From Pricia mediterranea (lineage in GTDB: Bacteria; Bacteroidota; Bacteroidia; Flavobacteriales; Flavobacteriaceae): a DNA stretch of 64,000 bases. Below the pieces are notes generated by a model that was given only the letters and a program-made list of their open reading frames with translations, ran no database searches and was not told the origin of the DNA. Positions 16,929 to 26,760 of this stretch are shown here, piece after piece; positions within the stretch are counted from its first letter, which is position 1; the number at the start of each line of letters is the position of its first letter. The translations under genes were made by a program, and so were the position numbers. Where the stretch lies: positions 124,001 to 188,000 of the forward strand of contig NZ_JAVTTP010000002.1 in assembly GCF_032248455.1 (NCBI RefSeq), in the 5' to 3' direction.

Positions 16929-17805
16929 ATCAATTCTCGACCTGATCGGTCATACGCCGCTGGTCGAATCCCGTACCCTAAATACGAATCCGAACGTCAA
17001 ATTACTTTTCAAGCTTGAGGGACATAACCCCGGCGGCAGTGTGAAAGACAGGGCCGCGCTAAATATGATTAAAAGTGGATTAGATCGCGGGGATTTCGAC
17101 CGAAACTCCAAGCTTATCGAAGCCACGAGCGGAAATACAGGCATCGCCTTGGCCATGATTGCCGGTAGTTTCGGATTGAACATAGAGCTCGTAATGCCCG
17201 AGAACAGCACTAAGGAGAGGATACAGACCATGAGGGCCTACGGGGCGACAGTCACCCTGACTTCTGTTGATGTGGGCATTGAAGGCGCGAGGGATTATGC
17301 AGAGGAAAAGGTCAAAAACGAAGGCTTTATCTCTTTCAACCAATTCGCGAACGATGACAACTGGAAGGCTCACTATGAATCCACAGGACCCGAGATCTGG
17401 CGGGATACCGAGGGCGAAGTGACCCATTTTGTATCCGCCATGGGTACGACCGGGACGATTATGGGCGTTTCGACCTTTCTCAAAGAAAAAAACGGGAAGG
17501 TGCAGATCGTAGGCGTCCAACCCACAGACGGCGCCAGCATTCCCGGTATCCGGAAGTGGCCGGAAGCGTATCTGCCAAAGATATTCGACGCCCGTAAAGT
17601 AGATAATACCTTGGAAGTGACGCAGGACGAGGCCATGGACATGGCCAGGCGCCTGGCCAAGGAAGAAGGCATCTTTTCCGGAATGAGCAGTGGGGGCGCC
17701 ACGGCAGCGGCATTACGTTTGGTCGATACGCTCGAAAGCGGGGTCGTCGTTTCGATTATCTGTGATCGGGGCGATCGGTATCTATCGTCCGACCTTTTTC
17801 AGTAA
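16921..17805 (+). CDS. cysM: cysteine synthase (O-acetylserine sulfhydrylase, CysM-type)
   Basis: 294 residues. The PLP lysine is Lys42 in GGSVKDRAALNM, the substrate/phosphate loops are EATSGNTGIALAM (from about residue 67) and GTTGTIMG, and the C-terminal SSGGATAAA loop holds the PLP ring. The compact length and motif set favour CysM over CysK. It makes cysteine from O-acetylserine and sulfide (or thiosulfate). It overlaps cysE by 8 bases, a two-gene operon. Confidence 0.9.
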   Translation: MPKSILDLIGHTPLVESRTLNTNPNVKLLFKLEGHNPGGSVKDRAALNMIKSGLDRGDFDRNSKLIEATSGNTGIALAMIAGSFGLNIELVMPENSTKERIQTMRAYGATVTLTSVDVGIEGARDYAEEKVKNEGFISFNQFANDDNWKAHYESTGPEIWRDTEGEVTHFVSAMGTTGTIMGVSTFLKEKNGKVQIVGVQPTDGASIPGIRKWPEAYLPKIFDARKVDNTLEVTQDEAMDMARRLAKEEGIFSGMSSGGATAAALRLVDTLESGVVVSIICDRGDRYLSSDLFQ

Positions 17806-17827
17806 GCCGTCAAAGCTGTAATACGGG

Positions 17828-18919
17828 TCAAATCCAGCCTTTTCTTTTAAAGTAGACGAGCATCCCAACAAAGAGAAGTAGCATTACCCCCCACACCACA
17901 TAATACCCATACTCCCAGTGTAACTCCGGCATATGGTCGAAATTCATTCCGTATATACCGGCAATAAAGGTCAAGGGTATGAAAATGGAAGCCATTATGG
18001 TCAAGACCTTCATGACTTCGTTCATTTTATTGCTCATGTTGCTCATATACATTTCCATAAGGCTCATCGACATTTCCCTGTAAATCTGTAAGCTTTCATT
18101 GACCTCCACTGCGTGATCGAGAACGTCCCTAAGAAAGATTTTGGTCTGCTTGGCAATCAAGGGGTGGTCAGTGTCGATAAGCCTACTGACCAATTCCTTA
18201 ACGGGATAGATCCAGCGCCTTACCCGTAGCACCTCCTTTTTTAATTCTTGGATTTTTTGGGCCACATCGGGACTTGGGTCAGCATAAACGGATTCTTCCA
18301 AAACCTCGATTTTGTCGTTTAAATATTCGAGTACCGCAAAATAATTGTCCACTATGGCATCGAGTAGCGCAAAAAAGAGATAGTCGGAACCCCGGGAACG
18401 GATGCGTCCCACCTTTCTTCGAACCCTGTCGCGCACCCCCTTGAAAACGTCATCTTCCAGTTCCTGAAACACAAGCACTGCGTTTTCCAAGAGTACCAGT
18501 GCGACATGTTCCCCGATCAACTCGCCGCTTTCGTTGATATATAGCATTTTAAAAACTCCAAAAATATGTGGCTCGTATTCGTCGATTTTGGGGCGTTGAT
18601 GGGTATTCACGATATCTTCCATCACAAGGGAGTTCAGGCCGAAACGGTTGCCCACTTTTTCTATGAAAACCTCGTCGCTAAGACCGACGATATCTATCCA
18701 CGAGACCAGCGGTGGGGCTTTATGGGCGACAATTTCGTCAATATTTGCCGGGGCGTGTAAGTTGAACTCATCCTCATTGTACTCCAAGACATTCACGACG
18801 CTTTCGAGGTTCTCCCTACGCCCCATGTACGTAATGGTACCCGGCGCTTTCCCTTTTTTTTTCTGATAGCGGGAAGGCATTTTCGGAATGATTTTCTTTA
18901 TTGTTTTTCTTCTTCTCAT
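17828..18919 (-). CDS. corA: CorA-type magnesium/cobalt transporter
   Basis: 363 residues: a large cytoplasmic domain, long helices (about 200-300), then two C-terminal membrane helices separated by the signature YGMNF at about residue 323 (GMN selectivity loop). The C-terminus is basic (FKRKGWI). The N-terminus is unusually basic (MRRRKTIKKIIPKMPSRYQKKKGK). Mediates Mg2+ uptake across the inner membrane as a pentamer, by family knowledge. Convergent with cysM, 22 bases between stops. Confidence 0.92.
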   Translation of the reverse strand: MRRRKTIKKIIPKMPSRYQKKKGKAPGTITYMGRRENLESVVNVLEYNEDEFNLHAPANIDEIVAHKAPPLVSWIDIVGLSDEVFIEKVGNRFGLNSLVMEDIVNTHQRPKIDEYEPHIFGVFKMLYINESGELIGEHVALVLLENAVLVFQELEDDVFKGVRDRVRRKVGRIRSRGSDYLFFALLDAIVDNYFAVLEYLNDKIEVLEESVYADPSPDVAQKIQELKKEVLRVRRWIYPVKELVSRLIDTDHPLIAKQTKIFLRDVLDHAVEVNESLQIYREMSMSLMEMYMSNMSNKMNEVMKVLTIMASIFIPLTFIAGIYGMNFDHMPELHWEYGYYVVWGVMLLLFVGMLVYFKRKGWI

Positions 18920-19083
18920 GGCCGGTATTTCAAGGGGTCGTTACTTGGGATAAAAAAATATAGGATGAACGCCGTTAAGATAGCGATTCCGTTATGCTAA
19001 AGTTAGCTGAAATTTATCTGGAATTTAGGGTATATCGTTCAGGACAAGCCATAGATTGCAGAACATTGTGGTGATATTGCCGT

Positions 19084-19896
19084 TTATTTTTCGAGAAATC
19101 CGTCCCCTGCCGGCCCGAAATCCAAATGATTCAATAACAGTCCGGAACCTGGGGCAATATAGCTTAAGGGGAAAACCGTACCTTCTTGGAGCGAAACTTT
19201 GATATCCTGTAGGCTGAGCCCCCCTCTTCCCAACTGAATCAGGGCTCCCATGATCATTCGAATTTGATAACGAAGAAAACCCGGGCCTTCCACAGTTAAG
19301 AGATAGCTTCTTTTGGGGAAGAAACTGGCGGTCAACAACTCGTTCTCGCCCAACCTACACGAGCTTATGGTTCTTATGGTATTCGAATTTCTTTTTTCCT
19401 TCACCGTATAATTCGCAAAATCGTGGGTACCCTCAAAAATCCGTGCTGCCTTTTTCATCAATCCCAAATCTAAATTTTCTTGAATACTGGCCAGAAACGG
19501 AGCACAGAACGGATGGTTTTTACCTCCGAAAGAGAACAGATAGACGTATTGCTTATTTTTTGCATCCTTGATGATATTGAATTTATCGGAGCTGGGTTTT
19601 ATGGATAGTATCCGAATATCGGGCGGTAAATTTGTGTTCAAGATGGCGAGTAAGTCCTCAAAATCGTCGATGGGGCGGTGTATTAAAAGTTCGAAAGCCG
19701 CGTTTAGAGCTGATACCTTGGCGTCGGTTCGTCCCGCACCCAGTATTTTGAAATCCGTTCCTTCCGGCAATACATATTTCAAGGTTTTCGTCAGCATCCC
19801 TTCCACCGTCAGGTGTTCGGGCTGTATTTGCCATCCGCTATACCGAAATCCCAAATATTGAAGGCGAATTAAATAGGCATGCCGTTCCTTGCTCAT
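19084..19896 (-). CDS. truA: tRNA pseudouridine(38-40) synthase TruA
   Basis: 270 residues. The catalytic Asp58 lies in GAGRTDAKVSA. Other TruA marks are FRYSGWQIQPEHLTVEG, YVYLFSFGG, FEGTHDFANYTV and FLRYQIRMIMGALIQLG. It isomerises uridines 38-40 of the tRNA anticodon arm. It starts MSKERHAYLIRLQYLG. Single gene. Confidence 0.93.
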   Translation of the reverse strand: MSKERHAYLIRLQYLGFRYSGWQIQPEHLTVEGMLTKTLKYVLPEGTDFKILGAGRTDAKVSALNAAFELLIHRPIDDFEDLLAILNTNLPPDIRILSIKPSSDKFNIIKDAKNKQYVYLFSFGGKNHPFCAPFLASIQENLDLGLMKKAARIFEGTHDFANYTVKEKRNSNTIRTISSCRLGENELLTASFFPKRSYLLTVEGPGFLRYQIRMIMGALIQLGRGGLSLQDIKVSLQEGTVFPLSYIAPGSGLLLNHLDFGPAGDGFLEK

Positions 19897-20119
19897 GTAA
19901 TCCGTATTTTTTCAGCTAGTGCCCTCATCCGAAGCACCCTTAGATCTGCAAAGGGTTGTAAGTAACCTGGTATTTCCGAAACGATGGGCTGGTCTATACA
20001 TAGATGAACCATAAAATATGTGTTTTGCCGAATTTATGGAATAAACTCCGAAACAATGCCGTTTTTTACTACATCATAAACAGAATTGAACCGTACCGAA
20101 CGTTTCTAAAATTTTACTT

Positions 20120-20602
20120 ATGGACTCTATTTCTAAAATTATCTCTTGGAGGGCCACCATCTCTATCTCCATCGCAGTGTTGGCCTTATTAATCGTATTT
20201 GATTTTTACGGATTATACACGGGCACATTTTATTTCCTTAAAGCGGACAACTATATTTTTCCTATTGCCACTCTTGTCCATTTTATCTTTCTATATGTCC
20301 TGAAATTTAAAATAGAGGAAGATGAAATGACCGATGCCCCGATGCGGACCATAGAATATATGCTCTATGCCGCATTTTTAATCTATCTGTTCAAAACCGT
20401 AGAAATCATCTATACGATTGCGACCTATGAGGAATTTTCCAATTATGTGCTTCCCGGCTCGTTTTTACCGCTCGGTGGCCTAATTTTAGTGCTACACGTA
20501 CTTCTTTTGGCACTTACCTTATTGGCTGTTCACTACCGAAAGAGACTGGTGGGGGAATATAATTTGGACACAATGGGCCAGCATATCGATTCTTGGGAAT
20601 AA
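20120..20602 (+). CDS. hypothetical four-helix membrane protein
   Basis: 160 residues with four hydrophobic segments, about residues 9-31, 44-62, 77-100 and 110-135, and a hydrophilic C-terminus (YRKRLVGEYNLDTMGQHIDSWE). No known family was recognised and no catalytic residues stand out. The gene is isolated: it is divergent from truA, and its stop faces the AAA+ gene. The 223 bases before it show no recognised element. Confidence 0.65.
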   Translation: MDSISKIISWRATISISIAVLALLIVFDFYGLYTGTFYFLKADNYIFPIATLVHFIFLYVLKFKIEEDEMTDAPMRTIEYMLYAAFLIYLFKTVEIIYTIATYEEFSNYVLPGSFLPLGGLILVLHVLLLALTLLAVHYRKRLVGEYNLDTMGQHIDSWE

Positions 20603-20693
20603 AGGGCACCTAGAAAGCATTGTTAGCGCTGAACCTCATGCAAGAGCCACATATTTCAACTCACAACGTCCCGTCTTGAACTAGTAATGCTAT

Positions 20694-22163
20694 CTACAGT
20701 CCACTGATGAAACTTCCGTACAGATCTTTGAACTGATAGCCTTCTGAAAAGCGATTTTTGCTCAATTTCTGATGGGCGACCAGGCCCCAGAGTACCAATT
20801 CCTTCAAGAAATACACATCGCTTTGGGGGAAATCGGGTTGGTATCTTTTGATCAATAGGTCCAGTTCCGGAATCCGATCCAGCGCCCTTTTGTACTCCTC
20901 ATCGGTAAAGTCATCGAGTAGGTCGAAGCCTTCGCCCTGAAAAAACCAGTGGACCAGCTCATCGTAAGGAGTTTCTGCATCTTTCTTTTGCAGCTTTTCT
21001 ATTTTGGGGAAATATAGCGGGAAAAGAGACTTCACGGCGTCTTCGATCAAAATGGCGGCGACCCCGTCCGCCCCTTCCTGCTCTCCCTCATAGACCAACT
21101 CTATTTTTCCGGTGATAGCGGGCACTACGCCTAAGAAGTCGCTCAATCGTAGCGTGGTTTTATCGGCCCCGGTCAACAACGCCCTGCGCTCTGCGGTACT
21201 CAATAGGTTTTCAAATGCGGTTATACTGGTCCGCGCGCTGACCCCGCTTTTGGCATCGACATATTCGCTATTCCGTGCCTCGAAACTAATTTGCTCCAAA
21301 AGGTCTTTAGCAATTTCCGGTACATCGACGAGATCGGATTGGCGTAGGTCAAGATTGGACTCCTGTTCGGTAATTTTACGCGCGGTCGCGATGTCATCGG
21401 GATAATGGGTCAGGATTTGGGACCCTATCCTGTCCTTTAATGGCGTCACGATACTCCCTCGGTTGGTATAGTCCTCCGGATTGGCCGTAAAGACAAATTG
21501 GATATCCAGGGGCAATCGCAGCTTGAACCCACGGATCTGGATATCGCCTTCTTCCAAAATATTAAAGAGGGATACCTGAATACGGGCCTGGAGATCTGGC
21601 AGCTCATTTATCACAAAGATGCAGCGGTTGGCCCGGGGAATCATTCCGAAGTGAATGACCCGATCGTCGGCGTAGGACAGTTTGAAATTGGCGGCCTTTA
21701 TGGGATCCACGTCACCGATCAGGTCGGCTACGGTCACGTCGGGCGTGGCCAGCTTCTCAGAAAAGCGTTCATCGCGGTGTAACCAGGAAATGGGCGTTTC
21801 GTCTCCTTTTTCCTTGATGAGCTCCATCGCATATCGGGACATCGGCCGCAAGGGATCATCGTTGATTTCGGAGCCTTCGACCACGGGGATGTATTCATCC
21901 AACAAATGTACCATGAGCCTTGCCAAGCGTGTTTTGGCCTGGCCTCGCAATCCCAATAAATTGATATTGTGGCGGGATAAAATGGCGCGTTCCAATTCGG
22001 GAACTACAGAGTCGTCATAACCCCAGACGCCCTCAAAGGTACTTTCCCCCTTTTTGATTTTCTCCCGAAGATTGTCACGGAGTTCATCCTTGATGCTTTT
22101 GGTTTGATAGCCCGCGGCCTTTAGTCCGCCGAGGGACTTGATTTCTTTGTGGTTCAAATTCAT
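20694..22163 (-). CDS. AAA+ ATPase of the MoxR/magnesium-chelatase-like type
   Basis: 489 residues from ATG 22163 (MNLNHKEIKSLGG); the frame runs on to 22199. Walker A is GLRGQAKTRLARL, Walker B is CIFVINELPDLQAR with Asn where Asp is usual, sensor 1 is FTANPEDYTNRG, and there is an arginine-rich PLKDRIG segment. This is the partner ATPase of VWA-domain proteins, acting as a chaperone-like remodeller in MoxR/BchI systems. The VWA gene lies just upstream (22456-23622) in the same direction, so the two probably form one complex. Target unknown. Confidence 0.82.
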   Translation of the reverse strand: MNLNHKEIKSLGGLKAAGYQTKSIKDELRDNLREKIKKGESTFEGVWGYDDSVVPELERAILSRHNINLLGLRGQAKTRLARLMVHLLDEYIPVVEGSEINDDPLRPMSRYAMELIKEKGDETPISWLHRDERFSEKLATPDVTVADLIGDVDPIKAANFKLSYADDRVIHFGMIPRANRCIFVINELPDLQARIQVSLFNILEEGDIQIRGFKLRLPLDIQFVFTANPEDYTNRGSIVTPLKDRIGSQILTHYPDDIATARKITEQESNLDLRQSDLVDVPEIAKDLLEQISFEARNSEYVDAKSGVSARTSITAFENLLSTAERRALLTGADKTTLRLSDFLGVVPAITGKIELVYEGEQEGADGVAAILIEDAVKSLFPLYFPKIEKLQKKDAETPYDELVHWFFQGEGFDLLDDFTDEEYKRALDRIPELDLLIKRYQPDFPQSDVYFLKELVLWGLVAHQKLSKNRFSEGYQFKDLYGSFISGL

Positions 22164-22455
22164 TTTTTTGTTTATTCTTTTTTCTTTTTCACTTTGCACT
22201 GTAAGCGGGTAGCATTCTATCTCGATGCTATCCTTGTCACCGATTCCCGCACCCGTTCAGACGGGCAAGACTTTTTTATCATGGTACTTGATCCTCTTTG
22301 CTCTCTTCTCCAATCATCAAAAATCGGTCTCTCCTCTTTATTCTTTGCTAGCGCGCCATCCGACTCTGCTCTCTACTCTCCTCCCCATCGAACTTCGGTC
22401 ACCCGCCATTCGTCATCCGTCTGTGCTCTCACCTCCCTGTTCTTTTTTCCATTTC
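22164..22455. repeat. pyrimidine-rich spacer with probable 7-bp periodicity
   Basis: The plus strand of this spacer between the VWA and AAA+ genes is almost all C and T from about 22305 to 22450. In places it repeats at 7-base steps (TCTGCTC, TCTACTC; CACCCGC, CATTCGT, CATCCGT). No gene is seen. Confidence 0.4.
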
Positions 22456-23622
22456 CTATTTCAACCTTTTCCTCCGATTATTCTCATAATCCTCAAAAAT
22501 CATCTCGCCCAACCCCTTTAGTCCCGTAAAAAAGGCCTTGCCCTTATTGGCCTCGGTAAAATGGCGGATAAACTGCATCAGGTATGGGTCTTGGGCAATC
22601 ATAAAAGTCGTTATGGGGATGTGCAGCTTCCGGGCCTGACGGGCCATGTTATAACACTTTTCAATGATGTACTCGTCCAGCCCCACACTGTTTTTGTAAT
22701 AATTGCCATCGGGCAGTCGCAAACAACTCGGTTTCCCGTCCGTGATCATAAAAATCTGTTTGTTGGTATTCCGCTTCCGTCGAAGCATGTCCATGGCCAA
22801 TTGCAGTCCCGCTACCGTATTGGTGTGATAGGGACCGACCTTAAGGTAGGGCAGCTCTTTGATGGAGATAGGCCAGGCGTCGTTGCCGAAGACCAAGACG
22901 TCCAAGGTGTCCTTGGGATATCGGGTCGTAATCAATTCCGCCAAAGCCATCGCCACTTTTTTGGCGGGCGTGATCCGATCCTCACCATAGAGGATCATGC
23001 TGTGGCTGATATCGATCATCAGCACCGTACTCATCTGGGCCTTGTACTCGGTATCTTCGACCACAAGATCCTCTTCGCTCAGGTTAAAGTTCCCAATACC
23101 GTGGTTGATCTGGGCATTTTTAAGACTCTCGGTCATGGATATGTGTTCCAACCCGTCGCCATAACGATATTCCCGCAACTCCCCGGTATGCTCGTCTCCC
23201 TGGCCGGATTTTCCGGTCTTGTGGTTTCCGGAACCACTGCGTTTGATTTTTCCGAAAATTTGGTCCAACGCACGCTGGCGGATGATACGTTCCATTTTGG
23301 CGGTAATCGAGATGTTTCCCTTGCCGCCGCCTTCGCCTTCGTCGCCTTCTTCCCCCTCGCCCATTTGTCCACCACCATCCTCAAATTCCTGACGGATGTA
23401 GCCCTTGGCCTTCAAGTCTTCGATAAAATCGTCAATCGTATAATCGTCGTCGGTAAGCTCATACTCTTCGTCCAATTCCCGCAACCAGTCGATAGTCTCA
23501 TCAAAGTCACCCGAGGTGTGCGTGATCAGTTCTTGAAAAATATCAAAAAGTTTTTCAAAGGGAGTCTGGTCCGGTGCTTCATAGGGAGCGAACCGGAACC
23601 CTTTTCTCATATTCATAGCCAT
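22456..23622 (-). CDS. VWA-domain protein, partner of the AAA+ ATPase
   Basis: 388 residues. A helical N-terminal part (about 1-150, with a Gly/Glu-rich linker GEEGDEGEGGGKG) precedes a von Willebrand A domain whose MIDAS motif is MIDISHSM (DxSxS). Further VWA elements are DVLVFGNDAW and FMITDGKPS. Metal-ion-dependent substrate binding and delivery to the AAA+ ATPase is the role in chelatase-like pairs (family knowledge); the substrate is unknown. Cytoplasmic, no signal. Confidence 0.82.
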   Translation of the reverse strand: MAMNMRKGFRFAPYEAPDQTPFEKLFDIFQELITHTSGDFDETIDWLRELDEEYELTDDDYTIDDFIEDLKAKGYIRQEFEDGGGQMGEGEEGDEGEGGGKGNISITAKMERIIRQRALDQIFGKIKRSGSGNHKTGKSGQGDEHTGELREYRYGDGLEHISMTESLKNAQINHGIGNFNLSEEDLVVEDTEYKAQMSTVLMIDISHSMILYGEDRITPAKKVAMALAELITTRYPKDTLDVLVFGNDAWPISIKELPYLKVGPYHTNTVAGLQLAMDMLRRKRNTNKQIFMITDGKPSCLRLPDGNYYKNSVGLDEYIIEKCYNMARQARKLHIPITTFMIAQDPYLMQFIRHFTEANKGKAFFTGLKGLGEMIFEDYENNRRKRLK

Positions 23623-23867
23623 AGCTTAAAAATAAGACAATTTGAACCGAACAAAACAGTTTTTAGGAAAACTTAACGCTTCAAGGAAGCTCGACATAAC
23701 CAATGCCCGTCGAGAATAATGTTCCACATCGGAATAGTATCCAAAATTCGCATTTATTAAAGCAGTCTGCTGAACACGAATCAGGGTCCATCCGTTCGAA
23801 GCATTGTAAGTTTGGTGTAAATTTGTGGGACTCACTGCGGAAGAGGTCGCAGCCATTGGTAGTAAAA

Positions 23868-24683
23868 ATGAAGTTAGAAAAACAGATAGAAGGCTTTCTC
23901 GCCACGCCGCCCCTATGGATCAAAGAGCAGTTCGGGATACGGCAGTTCGAATTTCCCAAAATCGATCTGTCCTATTTTAGCCCCAAACCCATTCCAAAAC
24001 GCATTCGACTGGGACATCAAATGGAACATGTTTTCAACCAGTTGATCAAGTCCTCCGCTGATTTCAAAATCCTCCTACACAATCTAGCCATTAAGTCCAA
24101 TAACCGGACCATCGGGGAAATCGATTTCATTCTACGGGAAACAGAAACAGGAAAGCTGTTGCACATAGAACTCACCTACAAATTTTACATTATCGATACG
24201 GCCATCTCGGAACCCGTACATCAGCTAATGGGCCCGAACCGACGTGATATGTTCTTTACGAAAATAGAAAAGATCAAGCAGCGGCAGTTTCCGCTTTTAC
24301 ACACCGCAGAAGGCAGGGAGGCACTCCGACAAAAGGGAATCGACCTCGGAAAAACAGAGCACCAGTGCTGCTTTAAGTCACAATTGTTCGTGCCTTATGG
24401 AAATGGGGAAGTTCATATCCGTCCTTTGAACAAAGCCTGCATCTCTGGATATTGGATCGGCTTTGATGATTTTGGTTCGGAGCGATTCAAAGACTATTCC
24501 TTTTACATTCCCTATAAATCCGAATGGGTAGTACCGCCGCATAACAACGTGACGTGGCAGTCGCATTATGCCGTTTTAATGGATATCAACCTTCGGATGC
24601 TTAAAGAGAACGCTCCCATGGTCTGGATGCGGAAATCGGATACTAAAATCGAGAAGTTGTTTGTCGTTTGGTGGGGCGGATAG
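23868..24683 (+). CDS. DUF1853 family protein
   Basis: 271 residues from the internal ATG at 23868 (MKLEKQIEGFLATPPLWIKEQ). The open frame begins at 23703, but those 55 residues look non-coding. TAAGTTTG at 23807-23814, a good -7 box, also lies inside the extension. Segments such as IGEIDFILRE and LLHIELTYKFYI, with acidic residues on beta strands, recall the PD-(D/E)XK nuclease fold, to which DUF1853 has been linked. That is family-level inference. It is divergent from the VWA/AAA+ pair. Confidence 0.75.
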   Translation: MKLEKQIEGFLATPPLWIKEQFGIRQFEFPKIDLSYFSPKPIPKRIRLGHQMEHVFNQLIKSSADFKILLHNLAIKSNNRTIGEIDFILRETETGKLLHIELTYKFYIIDTAISEPVHQLMGPNRRDMFFTKIEKIKQRQFPLLHTAEGREALRQKGIDLGKTEHQCCFKSQLFVPYGNGEVHIRPLNKACISGYWIGFDDFGSERFKDYSFYIPYKSEWVVPPHNNVTWQSHYAVLMDINLRMLKENAPMVWMRKSDTKIEKLFVVWWGG

Positions 24684-24709
24684 TATTGAGTAGTGCGTAT
24701 TGAGTACAA
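24682..24709. repeat. short 7-bp-period tract after the DUF1853 gene
   Basis: TATTGAG recurs around TAGTGCG at 7-base steps. It is the same family of sequence as the tracts beside hisF, hisH and the VWA gene at 36 kb. Confidence 0.45.
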
Positions 24710-24744
24710 AATGCTTGTCCAGAAGAACACGTAATCAATTTGAA

Positions 24745-24865
24745 TCAAAAGAGTCACGTCGAGCGCAGTCGAGACGTTTTGGTTTGACCTTTCGACTGCG
24801 CTCAAGGTGACAGAAACTCTTTTTAGGCTTCTAAGCAGGCAAGCATCTTAAGTAAAATGTTTTGG
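24745..24865. repeat. REP-like dispersed repeat, copy 2, with a long inverted repeat
   Basis: The left arm (from GTCACGTCGAGCGCAGTCGA, ending at 24772) pairs with the right arm TTCGACTGCGCTCAAGGTGAC (24791-24811), interrupted only near the tips. Between them lies GACGTTTTGGTTTGACC. The downstream text (CTTTTTAGGCTTCTAAGC, AGGCAAGCATCTTAAGT) matches copy 1 at 2155-2310. Confidence 0.75.
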
Positions 24866-24923
24866 GGTGACCGTAGCGGGCGGGGTTTGTAATGTGGAGC
24901 TTGAACCGTAGGTCAGTGGACTT

Positions 24924-25523
24924 TTACCGGTGCCTTTTTTGCAATTCCGCTTCGATGTCGTGTAAGGAAAAGCCTTTGGCCCTTAGCAGGACCAAATAGT
25001 GGAACAACAAATCCGCGCTTTCGTATAAAAAAAGGGCGTCATTGTCGTCTTTAGCCTCTATGACCGTTTCAACGGCCTCTTCCCCTACTTTTTGCGCGAT
25101 TTTGTTGATGCCTTTCTCGAAGAGGGAGGCCACGTACGATTGTTTGCCGTCGGCGGAGGTGCGTCGCTGTTCAATAATATCTTCTAATTGGGACAGAAAT
25201 CCAAAATTTGAGCTGTTTTCTTCATTCCAGCACGTATCGCTTCCGGTGTGGCAGGTTGGACCTTCGGGCCGGACTGATACCAGGAGGCTGTCATGGTCGC
25301 AGTCATTTTTAATATTGACAAGGTTCAGGAAATTCCCGCTCTCTTCTCCCTTTGTCCATAATCGCTGTTTAGAGCGGCTGAAAAAGGTGACCTTTTTGGT
25401 GTCCTGCGTTTTTATTAGCGCCGCTTCGTTCATATAGCCAAGCATGAGAACATTCTTGGTGCTAGCATCTTGCACGATGGCGGGGACCAGACCGTCTGGA
25501 TTTTTGTTGAAATCAACTTTCAT
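24924..25523 (-). CDS. hisIE: bifunctional phosphoribosyl-AMP cyclohydrolase / phosphoribosyl-ATP pyrophosphatase
   Basis: 199 residues. The HisI part (about 1-105) carries MLGYMNEAAL, SRSKQRLWTKGEESGN and the metal-binding NDCDHDSLLV...GPTCHTG...CW. The HisE part (about 108-199) is helical with LEDIIEQRR and KVGEEAVETVIEA. It catalyses steps 2 and 3 of histidine synthesis. It is the last gene of the his operon, separated from hisF by 245 bases that hold degenerate REP-like copies. Confidence 0.93.
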   Translation of the reverse strand: MKVDFNKNPDGLVPAIVQDASTKNVLMLGYMNEAALIKTQDTKKVTFFSRSKQRLWTKGEESGNFLNLVNIKNDCDHDSLLVSVRPEGPTCHTGSDTCWNEENSSNFGFLSQLEDIIEQRRTSADGKQSYVASLFEKGINKIAQKVGEEAVETVIEAKDDNDALFLYESADLLFHYLVLLRAKGFSLHDIEAELQKRHR

Positions 25524-25544
25524 ATCTTTCTAATTCTTGTGGGT

Positions 25545-25765
25545 TGTTCGTGTTCTTAAGTCCTCGACTGCGCTCGGTATGACATTTCTTAATCATTTGA
25601 TTCCATCATAATTAAGGCGTATGAACTCTCGAATGCGCTTGGGATGACTCTTTTATCGTTAGCGTTGTTTGTGTTCCTAAGCCCTCGACGGCCCTCCAGA
25701 CTGAATCTTGGGGGCTGACCTTCCTGAGACAATCTTTCAGGGCATTCGGGATGACAATCCTCCTG
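25545..25765. repeat. degenerate REP-like copies between hisF and hisIE
   Basis: Three related blocks follow each other: CCTCGACTGCGCTCGGTATG, CTCTCGAATGCGCTTGGGAT and CCCTCGACGGCCCTCCAG with a later GGCATTCGGGATGAC. Each resembles the TCGACTGCGCTCGA core followed by ATGAC. They sit inside the his operon, so they are transcribed. Confidence 0.6.
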
Positions 25766-25768
25766 GTT

Positions 25769-26524
25769 TTACAATCGTACGGGAATGTTGTTTTCCCGTA
25801 AATTTTCTTTTAGTTCCTTGATTTTAATCTCCTTAAAATGGAACACACTAGCAGCTAAGGCGGCATCGGCTTTACCTCTCGTAAAAGTATCGACAAAATG
25901 CGCTGTGTTTCCAGCCCCTCCAGAAGCGATGATCGGAATGTTCAGTTCCGTTGATAACCTGGCCAAAGCCTCGTTGGCGAATCCGGCCTTGGTACCGTCA
26001 TGGTCCATGGAAGTAAAAAGGATTTCCCCGGCACCGCGTGCCTCGACTTCCTTGGCCCACTCGAAAAGCTTACGTTCCGTAGGTACTTTGCCCCCGACCA
26101 AGTGCACCATCCATTCGCCATCGACCTGTTTGGCGTCGATGGCCACTACGATACATTGTGACCCGAATTTTGCCACCAAATCATTGATTAACTGGGGATT
26201 CTTTACCGCCGAGGAATTGATGGAGACCTTATCCGCCCCGTTTTGCAAAAGCACGTCAACATCTTCCACCGAAGAAATACCCCCGCCGACGGTAAAAGGA
26301 ATATTGATTTTTTCCGCCACATGATATACCAATTCCGCCAGGGTCTTTCGCTTTTGCTCCGTTGCCGAAATATCCAGAAAAACGAGTTCATCGGCCCCTT
26401 CCCTACTGTAGATTTCCGCCAATTCCACCGGATCTCCCGCATCGCGCAGATCCACGAAATTAACGCCTTTTACCGTGCGGCCGTCTTTAATATCCAAACA
26501 GGGAATGATTCTTTTTGCGAGCAT
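25769..26524 (-). CDS. hisF: imidazole glycerol phosphate synthase subunit HisF
   Basis: 251 residues, a beta/alpha barrel starting [15 protein letters not shown] with catalytic Asp11; the second catalytic Asp is in VVAIDAKQ. Phosphate-binding loops VGGGISS and IASGGAG are intact. With HisH it converts PRFAR and ammonia to IGP and AICAR. It follows hisA after a 222-base spacer. Confidence 0.95.
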   Translation of the reverse strand: MLAKRIIPCLDIKDGRTVKGVNFVDLRDAGDPVELAEIYSREGADELVFLDISATEQKRKTLAELVYHVAEKINIPFTVGGGISSVEDVDVLLQNGADKVSINSSAVKNPQLINDLVAKFGSQCIVVAIDAKQVDGEWMVHLVGGKVPTERKLFEWAKEVEARGAGEILFTSMDHDGTKAGFANEALARLSTELNIPIIASGGAGNTAHFVDTFTRGKADAALAASVFHFKEIKIKELKENLRENNIPVRL

Positions 26525-26526
26525 TA

Positions 26527-26562
26527 TGTAGTATTGAGTATTCAGTATTGAGTATTAAGTAG
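26527..26562. repeat. 7-bp-period tract upstream of hisF
   Basis: Units of the form ATTGAGT, ATTCAGT, ATTGAGT, ATTAAGT recur with strict 7-base spacing directly before the hisF start (26524 on the reverse strand). The rest of the hisA-hisF spacer shows no gene. Confidence 0.65.
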
Positions 26563-26729
26563 GGTTTATGGGATTCTATCTGATCATTTTTGTTTCGTAA
26601 TTTCAGCATTGATCCTTAAAAATTGTCTTCTTACGCTATTATTGAGCTGGTAATAATCTGTTCTGATAAACCCTCTAGACTGCCTTCAAGTACCAGTTAT
26701 TCAAAACGCCCCAAAGCATAAAATACATT

Positions 26730-26760
26730 GTACTTAATACTAGGTACTAACTACTAGTTA
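26730..26760. repeat. 7-bp-period tract overlapping the end of hisA
   Basis: TACTTAA, TACTAGG, TACTAAC and TACTAGT recur at 7-base steps. The hisA stop (26747-26749) lies inside, so the last residues of HisA (ITSS) are encoded by the repeat. Confidence 0.55.

Noticed and set aside
22561-23676. 371-codon plus-strand open frame
   Set aside because: It is antisense to the VWA gene over its whole length. The VWA frame carries a MIDAS motif and matches a known AAA+/VWA pairing; the plus frame has no recognisable domain.
24745-24865. insertion sequence
   Set aside because: There is an inverted repeat but no transposase frame; it is treated as a REP-like non-autonomous element.
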